In this document: positions 15,116 to 16,369 of the stretch, piece after piece
Layout: each line of letters opens with the position of its first letter
Position numbering within the stretch: the first letter of the stretch is position 1
NCBI GenBank assembly: GCA_036170435.1
Contig: JAVHPF010000031.1
Coordinates: forward strand, 1 to 16,369
Reading direction: 5' to 3'
Length of the DNA: 16,369 bases
From: JAQVPN01 sp036170435
GTDB taxonomy: Bacteria > Patescibacteriota > Gracilibacteria > BD1-5 > UBA6164
Program-made: the position numbers and the translations under genes
The notes under the pieces: model-generated
Seen by the model: the letters and a program-made list of their open reading frames with translations, nothing else
Told to the model about the DNA's origin: nothing
Databases searched by the model: none

Positions 15116-16369
15116 TTACATTTCTACTTTAACTTGATAATCAAATCCTAAGTTGATTAGTTTTTGATTCAAGAGAGTTATATTATCAACTGTATTTATT
15201 TTGTCAAAGTTAAATTTAGTTTTTGCTTTGATATGAAGTTTATTATCTTTTATATAAGTTTCGCTTCATTTTATAGCAAGTGATAGAAATGCCTTCCCTG
15301 CCTCTTTTTTAAGTTCTGGGAAAAGTAATTCTATATTAAAATTTCAAGAATTAGAATTTTGTACTTTTGGTTTTTCTTCTATAATAATAGCTTCTCATAC
15401 TATAGGGTCTTCATTTCAAAATACAGAAAAAACATCATCAAAATCTACATTTTCTTGTTTTTTCAAGTCCCCCTTAATAAGGGGGATGTCGTTTACTACA
15501 GGGGGATTTTGTTCTTGAATTTTTGTTTTTTCAATCCCCCTAGTCGTACCTCGTTTTCCCCCTTGTCCAGAGGATACATTTCAATAATAAGGGGGGCTTT
15601 GTTCTTCCACTAAACTATCACCTGAAATAAAAGTAATAATTGCTATAAAAAATGGTAGTATTTCATCAAAAGAGTTTTTTGTTTTTACAAAGGCATCAGA
15701 TAATAAATTTAAAAGTTTTAAATTTGAAGCTTTTTCTGATCAAGCCACAAAATCTTCTATTAATTTATCTCTAAGAAAAAATAAAATATCTTTGAATAAT
15801 AATTTCATATTTACTCCAGAATCTTGAATTTCTTTGATTTCATGGAGAATTGTTCTATCTTTTGCTAATATTTTATTAACTATTTCTTCTATTTTTTCAC
15901 TTGATACAAGTCACAGGTTAGCTTTGATAAAATCAAAACTTATTTTTCATCAAATTATAAATTGTTCGAAAAGACTTATTGCATTTCTAAGTCATCCATC
16001 ACTGTTTTTTATAATATAATCTATAGCTTTTGGATCAGCTTCAATTTGTTCTTCTAGAGCTATAAATTCTAATCTTTTTTTGATGTCATTTTTTGTGATT
16101 TTTGAGAAATCATATCTTTGGCATCTACTCAAAATAGTTTCAGGAATTTTATTTACTTCCGTTGTTGCAAGTATGAATTTTACATGAGCTGGAGGTTCTT
16201 CTAAAATTTTAAGTAAAGCATTAAAAGCTCATTTTGATAACATATGAGTTTCATCTATTATGTAGATTTTATATTTTGCAATATTTGGTTGAAAAACTGC
16301 TTTTTCTATGATTTCTTCTCTGATATTATCTACACCTGTATGACTTGCTGCATCTATTTCTATAACATC
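15116..16369 (-). CDS. dnaX: DNA polymerase III subunit gamma/tau (5' partial)
   Basis: 417 residues visible; the Walker A motif and zinc module lie beyond the window edge. Clamp-loader ATPase of the replicative polymerase. Visible: VIEIDAASHTGVDNIRE (2-18), Walker B IYIIDETHMLSKGAFNALLK (35-54) with the characteristic SKGAFNALLKILEEPP, sensor 1 ILATTE, the SRCQRYDF arginine-finger motif (81-88), and NSDGGLRNAIS (122-132; usually DGSMRDALS). Domain III follows, then a linker (about 255-330) packed with palindromic repeats coding for Pro/Gly/Arg-rich peptide (SPPYYGNVSSGQGGKRGTTR, and later NPPVVNDIPLIKGDLKK), and a C-terminal domain of about 90 residues ending QVKVEM. UGA is Gly at, for example, SKGAF. 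No A6-type slippage site is evident in the visible part. It heads the unit with the 77-aa, guaB-like and HAD genes. Confidence 0.93.
15466..15512. repeat. Palindromic repeat copy 1 in dnaX
   Basis: CCCCCTT (15469-15475), AAT, AAGGGGG (15479-15485), then a further GGGGG at 15501-15505. In frame in the dnaX linker, coding for NPPVVNDIPLIKGDL. GC-rich against a strongly AT-rich background. Confidence 0.7.
15534..15598. repeat. Palindromic repeat copy 2 in dnaX
   Basis: CCCCC (15536-15540), then CCCCCTT (about 15558-15564), and a closing AAGGGGGG (about 15589-15596) flank a longer internal segment. In frame; on the - strand it codes for SPPYYGNVSSGQGGKRGTTRG, with one UGA as Gly. It shares C5/G5 arms and the AATAAGGGGG edge with copy 1. 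Confidence 0.65.

Noticed and set aside
15359..15613. + strand ORF across the dnaX repeats
   Set aside because: It is antisense to dnaX, and its open frame is a by-product of the GC-rich palindromes.
1..16369. tRNA, rRNA or transposase genes
   Set aside because: I saw no cloverleaf-like sequence with a GTTCRA-type T-arm and CCA-side stem, no rRNA core motif and no transposase motif on either strand. A tRNAscan-SE run would settle the tRNA question.

Overview
The window reads as a piece of an AT-rich genome from the Patescibacteria (CPR) that uses NCBI translation table 25, in which UGA codes for glycine. That code is known from Absconditabacteria (SR1) and Gracilibacteria (BD1-5); the sequence alone does not let me choose between them. 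The evidence is internal. With UGA read as a stop, almost every gene falls into fragments. With UGA read as Gly, long continuous proteins appear, and UGA falls on family-invariant glycines: the HAD DxDGT motif, the MurD P-loop lead-in, the GuaB catalytic loop and dUTPase motifs 4 and 5. Every recoded gene whose end is visible stops at TAA, except one TAG; none stops at TGA. Most genes lack a recognisable Shine-Dalgarno sequence and have A/T-rich leaders.

Layout. Positions 1-2729 (+ strand) hold the end of a large surface protein (SLH-like motifs, a PKD domain, a TSP3-type calcium-binding stretch and three cysteine-rich repeats), followed by an MscS-type channel. Positions 2725-3312 hold several hairpins and a 45-aa double-CxxC microprotein on the - strand. 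Positions 3200-3979 are a self-contained cassette: promoter-like sequence, structured leader, strong Shine-Dalgarno, a secreted Bax-like glucosaminidase and a GC-rich terminator. This cassette contains no in-frame UGA and uses visibly different codons, so it looks imported from a standard-code bacterium, unless it is an assembly join.

Everything from 3977 to 16369 is on the - strand. In transcription order: dnaX (5' end cut off by the window), a 77-aa protein, a GuaB1-type IMPDH/GMP reductase and a HAD phosphatase, ending at a terminator; then metG (interrupted by a 100-N gap), a 181-aa helical protein, an EamA-type transporter and dut, ending at a terminator; then a 383-aa coiled-coil protein ending at a terminator; then a U32-type (UbiV-like) protein, a multipass membrane protein, a DedA protein and murD. 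Many junctions are 1-2 nt long, which suggests coupled translation.

Themes. The genes cover core replication and translation (dnaX, metG), nucleotide pool control (dut, guaB/GMP reductase, a HAD phosphatase), peptidoglycan synthesis (murD), envelope functions (SLH protein, MscS, DedA, EamA) and a possibly acquired peptidoglycan hydrolase. Small GC-rich palindromic repeats sit in frame inside murD and dnaX, where they encode short extra peptides. I saw no tRNA, rRNA, CRISPR array or transposase.
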